Shown piece by piece: positions 24,322 to 34,010 of a stretch of 64,000 nt of DNA. The stretch spans positions 2,046,001 to 2,110,000 of the forward strand of contig NZ_JASGKQ010000003.1 in the NCBI RefSeq assembly GCF_047654785.1, written 5' to 3'. The notes beneath the pieces were generated by a model that saw nothing but the letters and a program-made list of their open reading frames with translations, searched no databases and had not been told where the DNA came from. Position 1 is the stretch's first letter. Each line of letters starts with the position of its first letter. The DNA comes from Pelomonas sp047654785. Its GTDB lineage: Bacteria > Pseudomonadota > Gammaproteobacteria > Burkholderiales > Burkholderiaceae_C. Position numbers and translations under genes: made by a program.

Positions 24322-26508
24322 TCAGCGGATGCCCATTTCGTCCAGCAGCCGCGTGGCCCGGTCGACGGTGCGCATCTGCCACAGCATGTAGCGCGCGTCG
24401 ACGCTGATGCTGCGGACCATCCGGGGGTTGAAGTCCCAGTCGGAGATCACCGCGTCCAGCGTGCCGTCGAACAGCAGGCCCACCAGCTCGGCCTTTTTGT
24501 TCAGCACCGGGCTGCCGGAATTGCCACCGGTGGTGTCCAGCGTGGACAGGAAGTTCACCGGCACCGAGTCCAGCGCCTTGACGTAGTAGTCGCCGAACTG
24601 GCGCGCCTGGATGGCGGCCAGCTGCTCGGCCGGCGCGTTGAACTCGCCGCCCGCCTCGTCCGGGCCCTTGTGCTTGGCAACGATGCCGCGCAGCGTCGTG
24701 AACGCCGTCCAGGTGCCGCCGTCGGCGCCGGGCGTGCGGCCCTGCACCTTGCCGAAGCTGATGCGCAGCGTGCCGTTGGCGTCGGGGTAGACGGCCTCGC
24801 CGCGGCTGGCGTGGTAGTCGATCATGGCCTGCTGCACGCCGGCATAGGCCTTCTGCAGCTGGCCGCCGAGTTCCTTGTCGCGGTCCTCGCGCTTCTGGTC
24901 GTCGCCGTACAGCGCCACGGCGGCGCGGATGAAGGCGTCGTCGCTGGCCTTGAAGGCGGCCACGTCCTTGCCCAGCCAGGCCATGCGGGTGGCGGTGTCG
25001 GCGAGGCGGCTGCCGGCGTAGAGCTTGTCCAGCTGCGCGCGGACGGCGGCCTCGTCCTGGCCGGCCTTCAGGCCCAGCGCGCCGAGCCAGGCTTCATTCA
25101 GCGTGCCGGCCGGCTGGGCCAGGTACTGCGCCAGGAAGTGGGCGGCGAGGCGCTTGTCGCTCGGCTCGTCGTAGCGGCGGTCCAGCGACTGCTGCGCGGC
25201 CTTCAGGCGCGGCAGGTCGCGCTCCTGGAAGCCGCTCTTGCGCTCGGCGTCCGGCTTGGCGCGCTGCTCGGCGGCCTCGTAGAGCTGGCGCGCGGCGTTC
25301 AGCAGCGCGGGCGACATGAAGCCCATCAGGTGCTCGGCGCGCACCGTGGCCTGGCGCTCGGCCAGCAGGCGCTGCGTGGCGGCCAGGTCGGCGCCGTAGC
25401 GCGCCTGGCGCCGGGCGTCGGCGTGGATCCAGGCGGTGAGCCGGTCGAAGCCGGCCTGCTTGCGCGCCAGGATGTCGCTGCCCGCGTAGCTCTGCTGCTG
25501 GCCTTCCAGATTCTTGAAGTAGTTCTGCAGGCCTTGCATGCGCGAGGCCATGCGGATCTCGCCGTCGCGTCGGCCGGCGGTCTCGGCCTTGATGAGGGCG
25601 ATGGACTCGCCCATGGCCTGGATGCGCGCCGGCTGCTCCCAGCCGAACGCGAAGTCCACCTCGGCCGGCAGGCGGTGGCGGTTGGTGCGGCCCGGGTAGC
25701 CGGCCACCATGACGAAGTCGCCCTCGTTCAGCGGGCTGGTCTTGGGCGACGCGAGCTTCAGGTGGTGCCTGGGCAGGTAGGGCTTGTTGTCCTTGCTGAA
25801 CTCGGCGGGCTTGCCGTCCGGGCCGACGTAGGCGCGGTAGAAGCTGTAGTCGCCGGTGTGGCGCGGCCAGACCCAGTTGTCGGCATCGCCGCCGAACAGG
25901 CCCACGCCGGTGGCCGGCGCATGCACCAGGCGCACGTCGCGGATCTCCAGCTGCTTGATGAGCTGGTATTGCAGGCCGCCGAAGAAGGCGTAGACGTTGC
26001 AGCGGTGGCCGGCATCGGCCTCGCAGGCGGCGACGAGCTTTTTCTCGGTCGCCTCGATCGCGTCGCTGCGGGCCTTGCCGTCCAGCGCCAACGTCCTGGC
26101 GTCGAGGATGTCGGCGGACACGTCCTTCATGTCCACGGTGACCAGGATGCGGCTGCCTGGCGCGGCGGGCAGTTCGTCGGCCAGCGTGGCGGCGTAGAAG
26201 CCCTGCTTCAGCAGGTCGCGGTCAGGCCGGGAGTTGTACTGGATGCTGCCGTAGGCGCAGTGATGGTTGGTGACCACCAGGCCCTGCGGCGACACGAAGC
26301 TGGCCGTGCAGCCGCCCAGCGAGACGACGGCGCCCATCGGGAAAGCGGTCAGGTCGTTCAGCGTCCGGGGGTCCAGCGCCAGGCCGCCGGCCTTCAGGGC
26401 TTTGGCGATCTGCGGCAGCTGTTTGGGCATCCACATGCCTTCTTCGGCATGGGCGGTGGCGGCGGCCAGCACGGCGGCGGCCAGCAGCGAGAGGGAATGG
26501 CGGTTCAT
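24322..26508 (-). CDS. S46 family dipeptidyl-peptidase (DPP7-like)
   Basis: A 728-residue secreted serine exopeptidase releasing dipeptides from protein N-termini. Signal peptide RHSLSLLAAAVLAAATAHA, then EEGMWMP at the mature N-terminus, which in this family anchors the substrate amino end. His is in VVTNHHCAYG, Ser in TTGGNSGSPVLN. At 18 residues after the catalytic Ser is Gly (LFDGT), as in DPP7 enzymes that prefer hydrophobic P1 residues; the acid-specific DPP11 has Arg there. The product dipeptides could feed amino-acid uptake. Independent gene; the ATG at 26508 is chosen because it gives a clean signal peptide. Confidence 0.93.
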   Translation of the reverse strand: MNRHSLSLLAAAVLAAATAHAEEGMWMPKQLPQIAKALKAGGLALDPRTLNDLTAFPMGAVVSLGGCTASFVSPQGLVVTNHHCAYGSIQYNSRPDRDLLKQGFYAATLADELPAAPGSRILVTVDMKDVSADILDARTLALDGKARSDAIEATEKKLVAACEADAGHRCNVYAFFGGLQYQLIKQLEIRDVRLVHAPATGVGLFGGDADNWVWPRHTGDYSFYRAYVGPDGKPAEFSKDNKPYLPRHHLKLASPKTSPLNEGDFVMVAGYPGRTNRHRLPAEVDFAFGWEQPARIQAMGESIALIKAETAGRRDGEIRMASRMQGLQNYFKNLEGQQQSYAGSDILARKQAGFDRLTAWIHADARRQARYGADLAATQRLLAERQATVRAEHLMGFMSPALLNAARQLYEAAEQRAKPDAERKSGFQERDLPRLKAAQQSLDRRYDEPSDKRLAAHFLAQYLAQPAGTLNEAWLGALGLKAGQDEAAVRAQLDKLYAGSRLADTATRMAWLGKDVAAFKASDDAFIRAAVALYGDDQKREDRDKELGGQLQKAYAGVQQAMIDYHASRGEAVYPDANGTLRISFGKVQGRTPGADGGTWTAFTTLRGIVAKHKGPDEAGGEFNAPAEQLAAIQARQFGDYYVKALDSVPVNFLSTLDTTGGNSGSPVLNKKAELVGLLFDGTLDAVISDWDFNPRMVRSISVDARYMLWQMRTVDRATRLLDEMGIR

Positions 26509-26629
26509 GGCAAAGGGGCGGTGATGACGCGAAGCCGCGAGCCTACCGTGAAGCCGCGGCCCCGCCCCTGTGCTGAAAGCCAGGACGGCCCGCGGCATGC
26601 GCCGCAGAAGCCGCCCCGGGCCGGCGCGG

Positions 26630-29026
26630 TCAGCCCGCCGCCAGGCGCTGCCAGGTGTCGATGACCGTGTCCGGGTTCAGCGAGATCGACACGATGCCCT
26701 CCTCGGCCAGCCATTCGGCGAAGTCCGGGTGGTCGCTGGGGCCCTGGCCGCAGATGCCGATGTACTTGCCGGTCGCGCGGCAGGCGCGGATCGCGCGCGA
26801 GATCAGCGCCTTGACGGCCGGGTCGCGCTCGTCGAAGTCGCCGGCCAGCTGCTCCAGGCCGGAGTCGCGGTCCAGGCCCAGCGTCAGCTGCGTCAGGTCG
26901 TTGGAGCCGATGGACATGCCGTCGAAGTGCTCCAGGAATTGCTCGGCCAGGATGGCGTTGCTCGGCACCTCGCACATCATGATGACGCGCAGGCCCTCGA
27001 CGCCACGCTTCAGCCCCTTCTCGGCCAGCATGTCCACCACCTTGGCCGCCTGCTTCACGGTGCGCACGAAGGGCACCATGATCTCGACGTTGGTCAGGCC
27101 CATGTCCTTGCGCACCCGCTTCAGCGCCTCGCACTCCATCGCGAACGCGTCCTGGAACTCGCCGCTGATGTAGCGCGACGCGCCGCGGAAGCCCAGCATC
27201 GGGTTCTCCTCGTCCGGCTCGTAGCGGGTGCCGCCGATGAGCTTGCGGTACTCGTTGGACTTGAAGTCGCTCAGCCGCACGATGACCGGGCGCGGGAAGA
27301 AGGCCGCCGCGATGGTGGCGATGCCCTCGGCCAGCTTGTCCACGTAGAAGGCGCGCGGCGACGCATGGCCGCGGGCGACCGACTCGACGGCCTTCTTCAG
27401 GTCGGCGTCGATGTTCGGATAGTCCAGGATGGCCTTGGGGTGGACGCCGATGTTGTTGTTGATGATGAATTCCAGCCGCGCCAGGCCCACGCCGCCCGAG
27501 GGCATCTGCGCGAAGTTGAACGCCAGCTGCGGGTTGCCGACGTTCATCATGATCTTGATCGGGCAGTACGGCAGCTCGCCGCGGTGCACCTCGCTGACCT
27601 CGGTCTCCAGCAGGCCGTCGTAGATGTAGCCGGTGTCGCCCTCCGAGCAGGCCACGGTGACGAGCTGGCCGTCCTTGAGCTTGTCGGTCGCGTCGCCGCA
27701 GCCGACGACGGCCGGGATGCCGAGCTCGCGGGCGATGATGGCCGCGTGGCAGGTGCGGCCGCCGCGGTTGGTGACGATGGCGCTGGCGCGCTTCATCACC
27801 GGCTCCCAGTTCGGGTCGGTCATGTCGGTGACCAGCACGTCGCCCGGTTGCACGCGCTCCATCTCGGCGACGCTCTCGACCAGCCGCACCGGGCCGGTGC
27901 CGATCTTCTGGCCGATGGCACGGCCCTCGGCCAGCACGGCGCTGTGCGCCTTGAGCTTGTAGTGGTGCTCGACCTGGCCGGTGGCCTGGCTCTTCACCGT
28001 CTCCGGGCGGGCCTGCAGGATGTAGAGCTTGCCGTCGACGCCGTCGCGGCCCCACTCGATGTCCATCGCGCGGCCGTAGTGCTGCTCGATGATCATCGCG
28101 TACTGCGCCAGCTCGGTCACTTCCGCGTCGTTCAGCGAGTAGCGGTTGCGGTGCTCGGGCAGCGTGTCCACGGTCTTCACCAGCTTGCCGCTGGCGGCCT
28201 TTTCCTCGGGCGACGCGAACTCCATGCGGATCAGCTTGGAGCCCAGGTTGCGGCGGATCAGCGCCTGCTTGCCGTTCTTCAGCGCCGGCTTGTGGACGTA
28301 GAACTCGTCCGGGTTCACGGCGCCCTGCACCACCGTCTCGCCCAGGCCGTAGCTGGAGGTGATGAAGACCACGTCGGGGAAGCCGCTCTCGGTGTCGATC
28401 GTGAACATCACGCCGGCCGAGCCCAGGTCGCTGCGCACCATGCGCTGCACGCCGGCCGACAGCGCCACGTCGCCATGCGCGAAGCCCTTGTGGACGCGGT
28501 AGCTGATCGCGCGGTCGTTGTACAGCGACGCGAACACCTCGCGCATCTTGTGCAGCACCTCGTCGATGCCGACCACGTTCAGGAAGGTCTCCTGCTGGCC
28601 GGCGAAGGAGGCGTCGGGCAGGTCCTCGGCCGTCGCGGACGAGCGCACGGCGAAGGACACGCCCGGGTTGTCCGCCGTCAGCTGCGCGAACGACGCGCGC
28701 ACGGCGGCCTCCAGGTCGGCCGGGAAGGGCTGGCTCTCGATCCAGCCGCGGATCTCGGCGCCGGCCTCGGCCAGCGCGCGCACGTCGTCGGTGTTCAGCG
28801 AGGCCAGCCGCGCAGCGATGCGCGCGTCCAGCCCCTCGTGCTTCAGGAAATGCCGGAAGGCGTGCGCCGTGGTGGCGAAGCCGCCGGGCACGCGCACACC
28901 GCTGGCGGCGAGCTGCGAGATCATTTCGCCGAGGCTGGCGTTCTTGCCGCCAACAGACTCGACGTCGCTCATCCTCAGGTTCTCAAACGGTACGACCAGG
29001 GCGGTCGCCTCGAACAGGGTGGACAT
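26630..29026 (-). CDS. ppsA: Phosphoenolpyruvate synthase
   Basis: A 798-residue pyruvate, water dikinase making PEP from pyruvate and ATP for gluconeogenesis. The N-terminal ATP-grasp region has SVGGKNASLGEM and VRSSATAEDLPDASFAGQQ, the central phosphohistidine domain has GGRTCHAAIIARELG (His phosphorylated during catalysis), and the C-terminal PEP-binding TIM barrel has GVGLARLEF and ICGQGPSDHP. It is divergent from ppsR, whose product regulates it by phosphorylation of the threonine next to the catalytic histidine (TCH is present). Confidence 0.96.
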   Translation of the reverse strand: MSTLFEATALVVPFENLRMSDVESVGGKNASLGEMISQLAASGVRVPGGFATTAHAFRHFLKHEGLDARIAARLASLNTDDVRALAEAGAEIRGWIESQPFPADLEAAVRASFAQLTADNPGVSFAVRSSATAEDLPDASFAGQQETFLNVVGIDEVLHKMREVFASLYNDRAISYRVHKGFAHGDVALSAGVQRMVRSDLGSAGVMFTIDTESGFPDVVFITSSYGLGETVVQGAVNPDEFYVHKPALKNGKQALIRRNLGSKLIRMEFASPEEKAASGKLVKTVDTLPEHRNRYSLNDAEVTELAQYAMIIEQHYGRAMDIEWGRDGVDGKLYILQARPETVKSQATGQVEHHYKLKAHSAVLAEGRAIGQKIGTGPVRLVESVAEMERVQPGDVLVTDMTDPNWEPVMKRASAIVTNRGGRTCHAAIIARELGIPAVVGCGDATDKLKDGQLVTVACSEGDTGYIYDGLLETEVSEVHRGELPYCPIKIMMNVGNPQLAFNFAQMPSGGVGLARLEFIINNNIGVHPKAILDYPNIDADLKKAVESVARGHASPRAFYVDKLAEGIATIAAAFFPRPVIVRLSDFKSNEYRKLIGGTRYEPDEENPMLGFRGASRYISGEFQDAFAMECEALKRVRKDMGLTNVEIMVPFVRTVKQAAKVVDMLAEKGLKRGVEGLRVIMMCEVPSNAILAEQFLEHFDGMSIGSNDLTQLTLGLDRDSGLEQLAGDFDERDPAVKALISRAIRACRATGKYIGICGQGPSDHPDFAEWLAEEGIVSISLNPDTVIDTWQRLAAG

Positions 29027-29273
29027 GAAAAAACTCCGGGAGGTTGAAAAACCGGGGCCGCCGCGGTGTCCTGGCCCGGCGCCGAGCAGGGATGCTCAAG
29101 GCAGGCGCGGCTCCGTCCATTTCTGGATTCTTCTGGGGGGAGGGAGGCGCGCATGGGGCTGACCGCGAGGAATTGCGGCGGATTCTAGGCGGTTCGTACC
29201 CCACCGTAACCGCCCGCGGCCGAGTGGGTCGGCTGGCTATCATCGGCACGCCACAACTTCACGAGCCGCCAAC

Positions 29274-30095
29274 ATGAGTGCCAGAACCGTCTATTTCGTC
29301 TCTGACGGCACCGGCATCACCGCCGAGACCTTCGGCAACTCCATCCTGGCGCAGTTCTCGCTGAAGGCCCGCCACGTGCGCCGGCCCTTCGTGGATTCGG
29401 CCGAGAAGGCCCAGGCCGTGGTCAACGAGATCAACGAAACCGCCGTGAGCGAAGGCCAGCGCCCCATCGTCTTCGCCACGCTGGTGGACCGCGACGTGCT
29501 CAAGATCGTCCGCGAGCGCTGCCAGGGCCGCGTGATGGACATGTTCGGCACCTTCATCGAGCCGCTCGAGGAGGAGTTCGGCATCACGAGCAACCACCGC
29601 GTCGGCCGCTTCTCCGACGTGGCCGAGAGCCAGGAGTACCACGACCGCATCGAGGCCATCAATTTCTCGCTGGCCCACGACGACGGCCAGTCGGCCCGCA
29701 ACCTGGACGTGGCCGACGTGATCCTGCTGGGCGTGTCGCGCTCGGGCAAGACGCCCACGTCGCTCTACCTGGCCATGCAGCACGGCATCAAGGCCGCCAA
29801 CTACCCGCTGATCCCCGAGGACTTCGAGCGCCGCAAGCTGCCGCCGGCGCTGGTGCCGCACCGGCGCAAGTGCTTCGGCCTGACCATCGACCCGGAGCGG
29901 CTGGCCTCCATCCGCAACGAGCGCCGCCCGGGCAGCAAGTACGCCGACCCGCTGAATTGCCGCTACGAGGTCAACGAGGCCGAGGCCATGATGAAGCGCG
30001 AGGGCATCTCCTGGCTGTCGTCCACGCACAAGTCCATCGAAGAGATCGCGACGACCATCCTGCGCGACATCCGGCCCGACCGCCTGATGTACTGA
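29274..30095 (+). CDS. ppsR: PEP synthase regulatory protein (bifunctional kinase/phosphorylase)
   Basis: A 273-residue DUF299/PSRP protein that uses ADP to inactivate PpsA by phosphorylating its regulatory threonine and reactivates it by phosphorolysis. Visible landmarks: YFVSDGTGITAETFGNS at the N-terminus, the P-loop GVSRSGKTPTSLYLA, and the C-terminal YADPLNCRYEVNEAE. It is transcribed divergently from ppsA, the usual arrangement; the 247-bp gap between them presumably holds both promoters, though I cannot point to a strong box. Its stop overlaps the start of the DMT transporter gene (TGATG). Confidence 0.96.
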   Translation: MSARTVYFVSDGTGITAETFGNSILAQFSLKARHVRRPFVDSAEKAQAVVNEINETAVSEGQRPIVFATLVDRDVLKIVRERCQGRVMDMFGTFIEPLEEEFGITSNHRVGRFSDVAESQEYHDRIEAINFSLAHDDGQSARNLDVADVILLGVSRSGKTPTSLYLAMQHGIKAANYPLIPEDFERRKLPPALVPHRRKCFGLTIDPERLASIRNERRPGSKYADPLNCRYEVNEAEAMMKREGISWLSSTHKSIEEIATTILRDIRPDRLMY

Positions 30096-30967
30096 TGCCC
30101 GCGCCGGCCCTCGCGCTCGTCCTCGCGGCCGCCCTGCTCCACGCGCTCTGGAACCTGGCCGCCAAGCGGTGGGGCGGCGGGCCGCATTTCGTGCTGGCCT
30201 GCTCGCTGGGCGTGGCGCTGCTGTGGCTGCCGGCGGCGCTGTGGGTCGGCGTGCCGGAGCTGCCGCGCTGGAGCGGCCTGGCCTGGGCCGTCGTCGGTGC
30301 CAGCGCGGCGGTCCACCTGCTGTACTTCAACTGCCTGCTGGCCGGCTACCGCGCCAGCGACCTGACCGTGGTCTACCCGGTGGCGCGCGGCAGCGGGCCG
30401 CTGCTGTCGTCGCTGGCCGCCGTGGCGCTGCTGGGCGAGCACCTGGGCGCGCTCGGCGCGCTGGGGCTGGCCGGCGTGGTGGGCGGCATCCTGCTCATCA
30501 CGATGGGGCCGCGCGGCGCCACGGGCGACCCCGACGCCGCGCTGCGCCGCCGGCGCGGCCTGTACTGGGGCGCGGCCACGGGCGCGCTGATCGCCGGCTA
30601 CACGCTGCTGGACGGCTACGCGGTCAAGGTGCTGGCCGTGTCGCCGCTGATGACCGAGTACTTCGGCAACGTGCTGCGCATCCCGCTGCAGCTGCCGGTG
30701 GCGCTGCGCGACCCGCAGGGCTTCCTGCCCGAACTGCGCCGCACCTGGAAGGGCGTGCTGGCCGTCGCCGGCCTCGGGCCGCTGGCCTACATCCTGGTGC
30801 TGCTGGCCATGCGCGAGGCGCCGCTGTCGCGGGTGGCCCCGGCGCGCGAGGTGTCCATGCTGTTCGCCGCGCTGCTCGGCGGGCAGTTGCTCGGCGAGGG
30901 CGAGCGCGGCTGGCGGCTGGCAGGCGCGGCGCTGATCGGCGCCGGGGTCGTCGCGCTGGCGATCTGA
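30095..30967 (+). CDS. EamA/DMT family transporter
   Basis: A 290-residue inner-membrane protein of about ten transmembrane helices arranged as two EamA repeats (LALVLAAALLHALWNLAAKR starts the first; the second begins near GAATGALIAGYTLLDG). The motif DLTVVYPVARGSGPLL and the ending REVSMLFAALLGGQLLGE are typical of the drug/metabolite transporter superfamily. Substrate unknown. Translationally coupled to ppsR by a one-base overlap; convergent with the nuclease-phosphatase gene, whose stop is adjacent to its own. Confidence 0.9.
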   Translation: MPAPALALVLAAALLHALWNLAAKRWGGGPHFVLACSLGVALLWLPAALWVGVPELPRWSGLAWAVVGASAAVHLLYFNCLLAGYRASDLTVVYPVARGSGPLLSSLAAVALLGEHLGALGALGLAGVVGGILLITMGPRGATGDPDAALRRRRGLYWGAATGALIAGYTLLDGYAVKVLAVSPLMTEYFGNVLRIPLQLPVALRDPQGFLPELRRTWKGVLAVAGLGPLAYILVLLAMREAPLSRVAPAREVSMLFAALLGGQLLGEGERGWRLAGAALIGAGVVALAI

Positions 30968-32494
30968 TCAAGGGATCCGGTAGAACGGGTTCGGCAGCAA
31001 GAACGCCTTCTCGGCGTAGCCGCCGGAGAGGTCGCTGGGCTGGTCGCCCACGGTCGCCAGGATCTGGTAGCCCTGCATGACGATGCGGGCGCGCTCGGCG
31101 GCCTTGAAGCTGGCGGCCGAATGGGCGCCGTGCGCGCCGTCCGGGCGCAGCACCACGCCGGCCCAGCCATCGTAGCCGGCGGCACGCAGGTTGGCCTCGG
31201 TGCCGGCGCGCTCGGCCTCCTTGCGGCCGGTGATGAAGAACACCGCCACGCCGGCGGCCCGCGCGGCCCGGTAAAGCTTCAGCGTCGCGGCGATGGCCGG
31301 CGCGCGGCCCTGCGCCTCCCAGGCCAGCGCGCCGCAGGCGGTGCCGGGTGCGCTGCCGCAGTCGCCGTGGACGATGTAGCCGAAGTCGTTCTGCGCCATC
31401 TGGCCCCAGTTATCCAGCGAGGTCTCGTCGATGTCGAGCACCAGCGCCGGCCTGGCCACCTGGCCGGCGCGCGCCAGCACGTAGGCGGTGGCGGCCTCGG
31501 CGACCGCGGCCTGGTCGCGCGCGTAGCCGCCGCCGTCGCGGTAGGCGCTGAACTGGGCCTTCAGCTCGCCGAGGTTGGCCGCCGGCCGCAGGCCGGTCTC
31601 GGCGGCGGGCCAGGGCGTGCCGGCCACCGGCGCACTGCACGAGCCGGGCGCGAAGGTCTCGTTGAGCAGCCGGGCCAGGCGCAGGCCGCCCAGCGCCAGC
31701 TGCTGGTCCAGCACCGGCAGCACGGCGGCGTAGTAGGCGTCGTCGATGCGGCCGTCGGCGGGGATGAGCTGGTCGTTCCAGACCAGCTCGCCCACCGCGT
31801 GCGACTGCAGCGCCCAGTCGGCGGGCTGGTCGCCGCCGCTCTTCAGGTCGAAGTCCTGCGTGGCCAGCAGCGTCTGCTCCAGGCGGTCGACGTAGGCGCC
31901 CCAGGCCCAGACGGCGCGGCGGATCAGGCCCGCGTCCCACAGCGAATGCAGGTTGCCGCTCTCCAGCGCGCAGGCGCCCTTGCAGGTCTGCCCGTGCAGG
32001 CTGCCATGGACCTTGAAGCCGTTGCCGCCTTCGAGGTCGCCGGTGGCGTGCAGCGGCTGGTGCAGGTCGCCGACGAAGTGGACGACGTAGCGCAGCGCCT
32101 CGCGCCGGGCCTCCTCGGTCGGCCCGCAGCGCAGGGCCTGCTGCGCGCGGCCCAGCGCGGCCACGACGCAATCGCCCTTGGCGGACGGCGCGCAGTGGGC
32201 CTGCGCGTCGTAGGCCCGCGCGCCGCGCGGCAGGTTGACGAAGTGCAGGTTGAAGTCGCCCGGGCGCTGGCCGCGCACGTCGTCGGCCCAGCTGGCCACC
32301 GAGGCCAGGCTGGCGCCGCCCTGCAGCTGCGCGACGCCGGCCGCCGCGGCGGGCGTGAGCCGGCGCTGCGCGATCTCGGCGACGATGGCATGGCCCTCCT
32401 GCCCCCAGGCCTGGCAGGCGACGGGCACGAGAGCCAGCGCGGCGGCGGCCGCAGCGGCGAGGTGGCGGAACACGGGGAAGCGGGAAACAGGCAT
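30968..32494 (-). CDS. Fusion of S1/P1 nuclease and HAD acid phosphatase
   Basis: A 508-residue exported two-domain enzyme. A signal peptide ends VACQA, leaving Trp30 as the mature N-terminus, which in zinc-dependent S1/P1 nucleases binds metal with its amino group. The nuclease domain (30 to about 283) has GQEGH, WADDVR, HFVGDLHQPLHATGD and NLHSLWD, covering the zinc ligands. From about 347 comes a class B/HAD-type acid phosphatase: LVLDIDETSLDN (nucleophile Asp354, acid Asp356), then FFITGRKE, and a terminal KAFLLPNPFYRIP. Together these would cut nucleic acid to 5'-mononucleotides and then remove phosphate in the periplasm (inference). Confidence 0.92.
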   Translation of the reverse strand: MPVSRFPVFRHLAAAAAAALALVPVACQAWGQEGHAIVAEIAQRRLTPAAAAGVAQLQGGASLASVASWADDVRGQRPGDFNLHFVNLPRGARAYDAQAHCAPSAKGDCVVAALGRAQQALRCGPTEEARREALRYVVHFVGDLHQPLHATGDLEGGNGFKVHGSLHGQTCKGACALESGNLHSLWDAGLIRRAVWAWGAYVDRLEQTLLATQDFDLKSGGDQPADWALQSHAVGELVWNDQLIPADGRIDDAYYAAVLPVLDQQLALGGLRLARLLNETFAPGSCSAPVAGTPWPAAETGLRPAANLGELKAQFSAYRDGGGYARDQAAVAEAATAYVLARAGQVARPALVLDIDETSLDNWGQMAQNDFGYIVHGDCGSAPGTACGALAWEAQGRAPAIAATLKLYRAARAAGVAVFFITGRKEAERAGTEANLRAAGYDGWAGVVLRPDGAHGAHSAASFKAAERARIVMQGYQILATVGDQPSDLSGGYAEKAFLLPNPFYRIP

Positions 32495-32546
32495 GGCGGC
32501 GGGTCCGGTGGAAAGGACCGGAGTTTGCGCCGAACTCTGCCCGGCA

Positions 32547-34010
32547 TCAGCCCGACAGCAGCCCACCGTACAGCGCGACATAGCGCCGCGCCGCGTCGTC
32601 CCAGCCGAAGCGCTGGCGCATCGCGGTGGCGCGCACCGCGGCCCAGTCCTCGGGGCGCTGCCACAGCGCAAACGCGCGGCGCAGCGCGCGGCGGCAGGCG
32701 TCGGCGTCGAAGCCGTCGAAGGCGAAGCCGGTGGCGGTGCCCGCGGCGAGGTCTTCGAGCGTGCAGTCCACCACCGTGTCCGCCAGGCCGCCGACGCGGT
32801 GTACCAGCGGCAGCGCGCCGTAGCGCAGGCCGTAGAGCTGCGTCAGGCCGCAGGGCTCGAAGCGGCTGGGCACCAGCACCACGTCGCTGCCGGCGACGAT
32901 GCGGTGGGCCAGGCCCTCGTCCATGCCGGTGCGGCGGGCGACCTGGCGGGGATGCCGCGCGGCGGCGGCGGCGAAGGCCTCGTCCAGCCGCGCGTCGCCG
33001 CTGCCGAGCACGACGAGCTGGCCGCCGCCGGCCAGCAGGTCGGGCAGCACCTGCAGCACCAGCGGCAGGCCCTTCTGCTCGGTCAGCCGGCTGACGATGC
33101 CGAACAGCGGCGCGCCGGCCGCCACGTCCAGCCCGCAGTCGCGCTGCAGCGCGGCCTTGCAGGCGGCCTTGCCGGCGGGGCGGTCGGCGTCGTAGGCCTG
33201 GGCGATGCCGCGGTCGTGCGCGGGCGACCAGACGGCGTAGTCCACGCCGTTCAGGATGCCGTGCAGCACGTCGGCGCGGCGGCGCAGCAGGCCGTCCAGG
33301 CCGCAGCCCTGCTCGGGGGTCCGGATCTCCCGCGCGTAGCTGGGGCTGACGGTGGTGATCGCGTCGGCGAAGTGCAGCCCGGCCTTCATGAAGCTGACCT
33401 GGCCGTGGAACTCGACGCCTTCCATCGCATAGTGGTGGGCGGGCAGGCCCAGGTCGCCGAAGTGGCCGGCCGGAAACAGCCCCTGGTAGGCGAGGTTGTG
33501 GATGGTGAAGACCGTGCGCGCCGCGGTGCGGCGGCGCGCGCGGCTGGCGGCGACGTGGGCGCAGGCCAGGCCCGCGTGCCAGTCGTGCGCGTGGACGACG
33601 TCGGGCCGCCAGGCGGCGTCCGCGCCCTCGGCCAGGCGCGCGGCGGCCAGGCCCAGCAGCGCGAAGCGGCGGTGGTTGTCGGCATAGGCCACGCCGTCCG
33701 CGTCGCCGTAGGGGTTGCCGGCGCGGTCGAACAGGCCGGGCGCGTCCAGCACGTAGACGGGCATGCCGAAGCCCGGCAGCCGGCCGCGCAGCAGCGTCGC
33801 CCGGCCCTCGCTCCACGGCAGCGCGACCGGCGCGACGGTGCCCTCCGGCGCCAGCGCGGCCTGGATGGCCGGGAAGCCCGGCAGCAGCAGGCGCGGCTCG
33901 GCGCCGGCCGCGGCGAGCGCGGCGGGCAGCGCGCCGGCCACGTCGGCCAGGCCGCCGGTCTTCAGCAGCGGGTACAGCTCCGCGCTGACTTGCAGGACGC
34001 GCGCCGTCAC
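32547..34010 (-). CDS. glgA: Glycogen synthase
   Basis: A 487-residue GT5 glycogen synthase extending alpha-1,4-glucan from ADP-glucose. The ADP-glucose site KTGGLADV is at residues 17-24 of the N-terminal domain; HAHDWHAGLA, TVSPSYAREI and the C-terminal VLVPSRFEPCGLTQLYGLRYG with the retaining-transferase Glu are present. It overlaps glgC by 4 bases, so the two genes that make and use ADP-glucose are coupled. No glgB or glgP was found in the window. Confidence 0.96.
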   Translation of the reverse strand: MTARVLQVSAELYPLLKTGGLADVAGALPAALAAAGAEPRLLLPGFPAIQAALAPEGTVAPVALPWSEGRATLLRGRLPGFGMPVYVLDAPGLFDRAGNPYGDADGVAYADNHRRFALLGLAAARLAEGADAAWRPDVVHAHDWHAGLACAHVAASRARRRTAARTVFTIHNLAYQGLFPAGHFGDLGLPAHHYAMEGVEFHGQVSFMKAGLHFADAITTVSPSYAREIRTPEQGCGLDGLLRRRADVLHGILNGVDYAVWSPAHDRGIAQAYDADRPAGKAACKAALQRDCGLDVAAGAPLFGIVSRLTEQKGLPLVLQVLPDLLAGGGQLVVLGSGDARLDEAFAAAAARHPRQVARRTGMDEGLAHRIVAGSDVVLVPSRFEPCGLTQLYGLRYGALPLVHRVGGLADTVVDCTLEDLAAGTATGFAFDGFDADACRRALRRAFALWQRPEDWAAVRATAMRQRFGWDDAARRYVALYGGLLSG

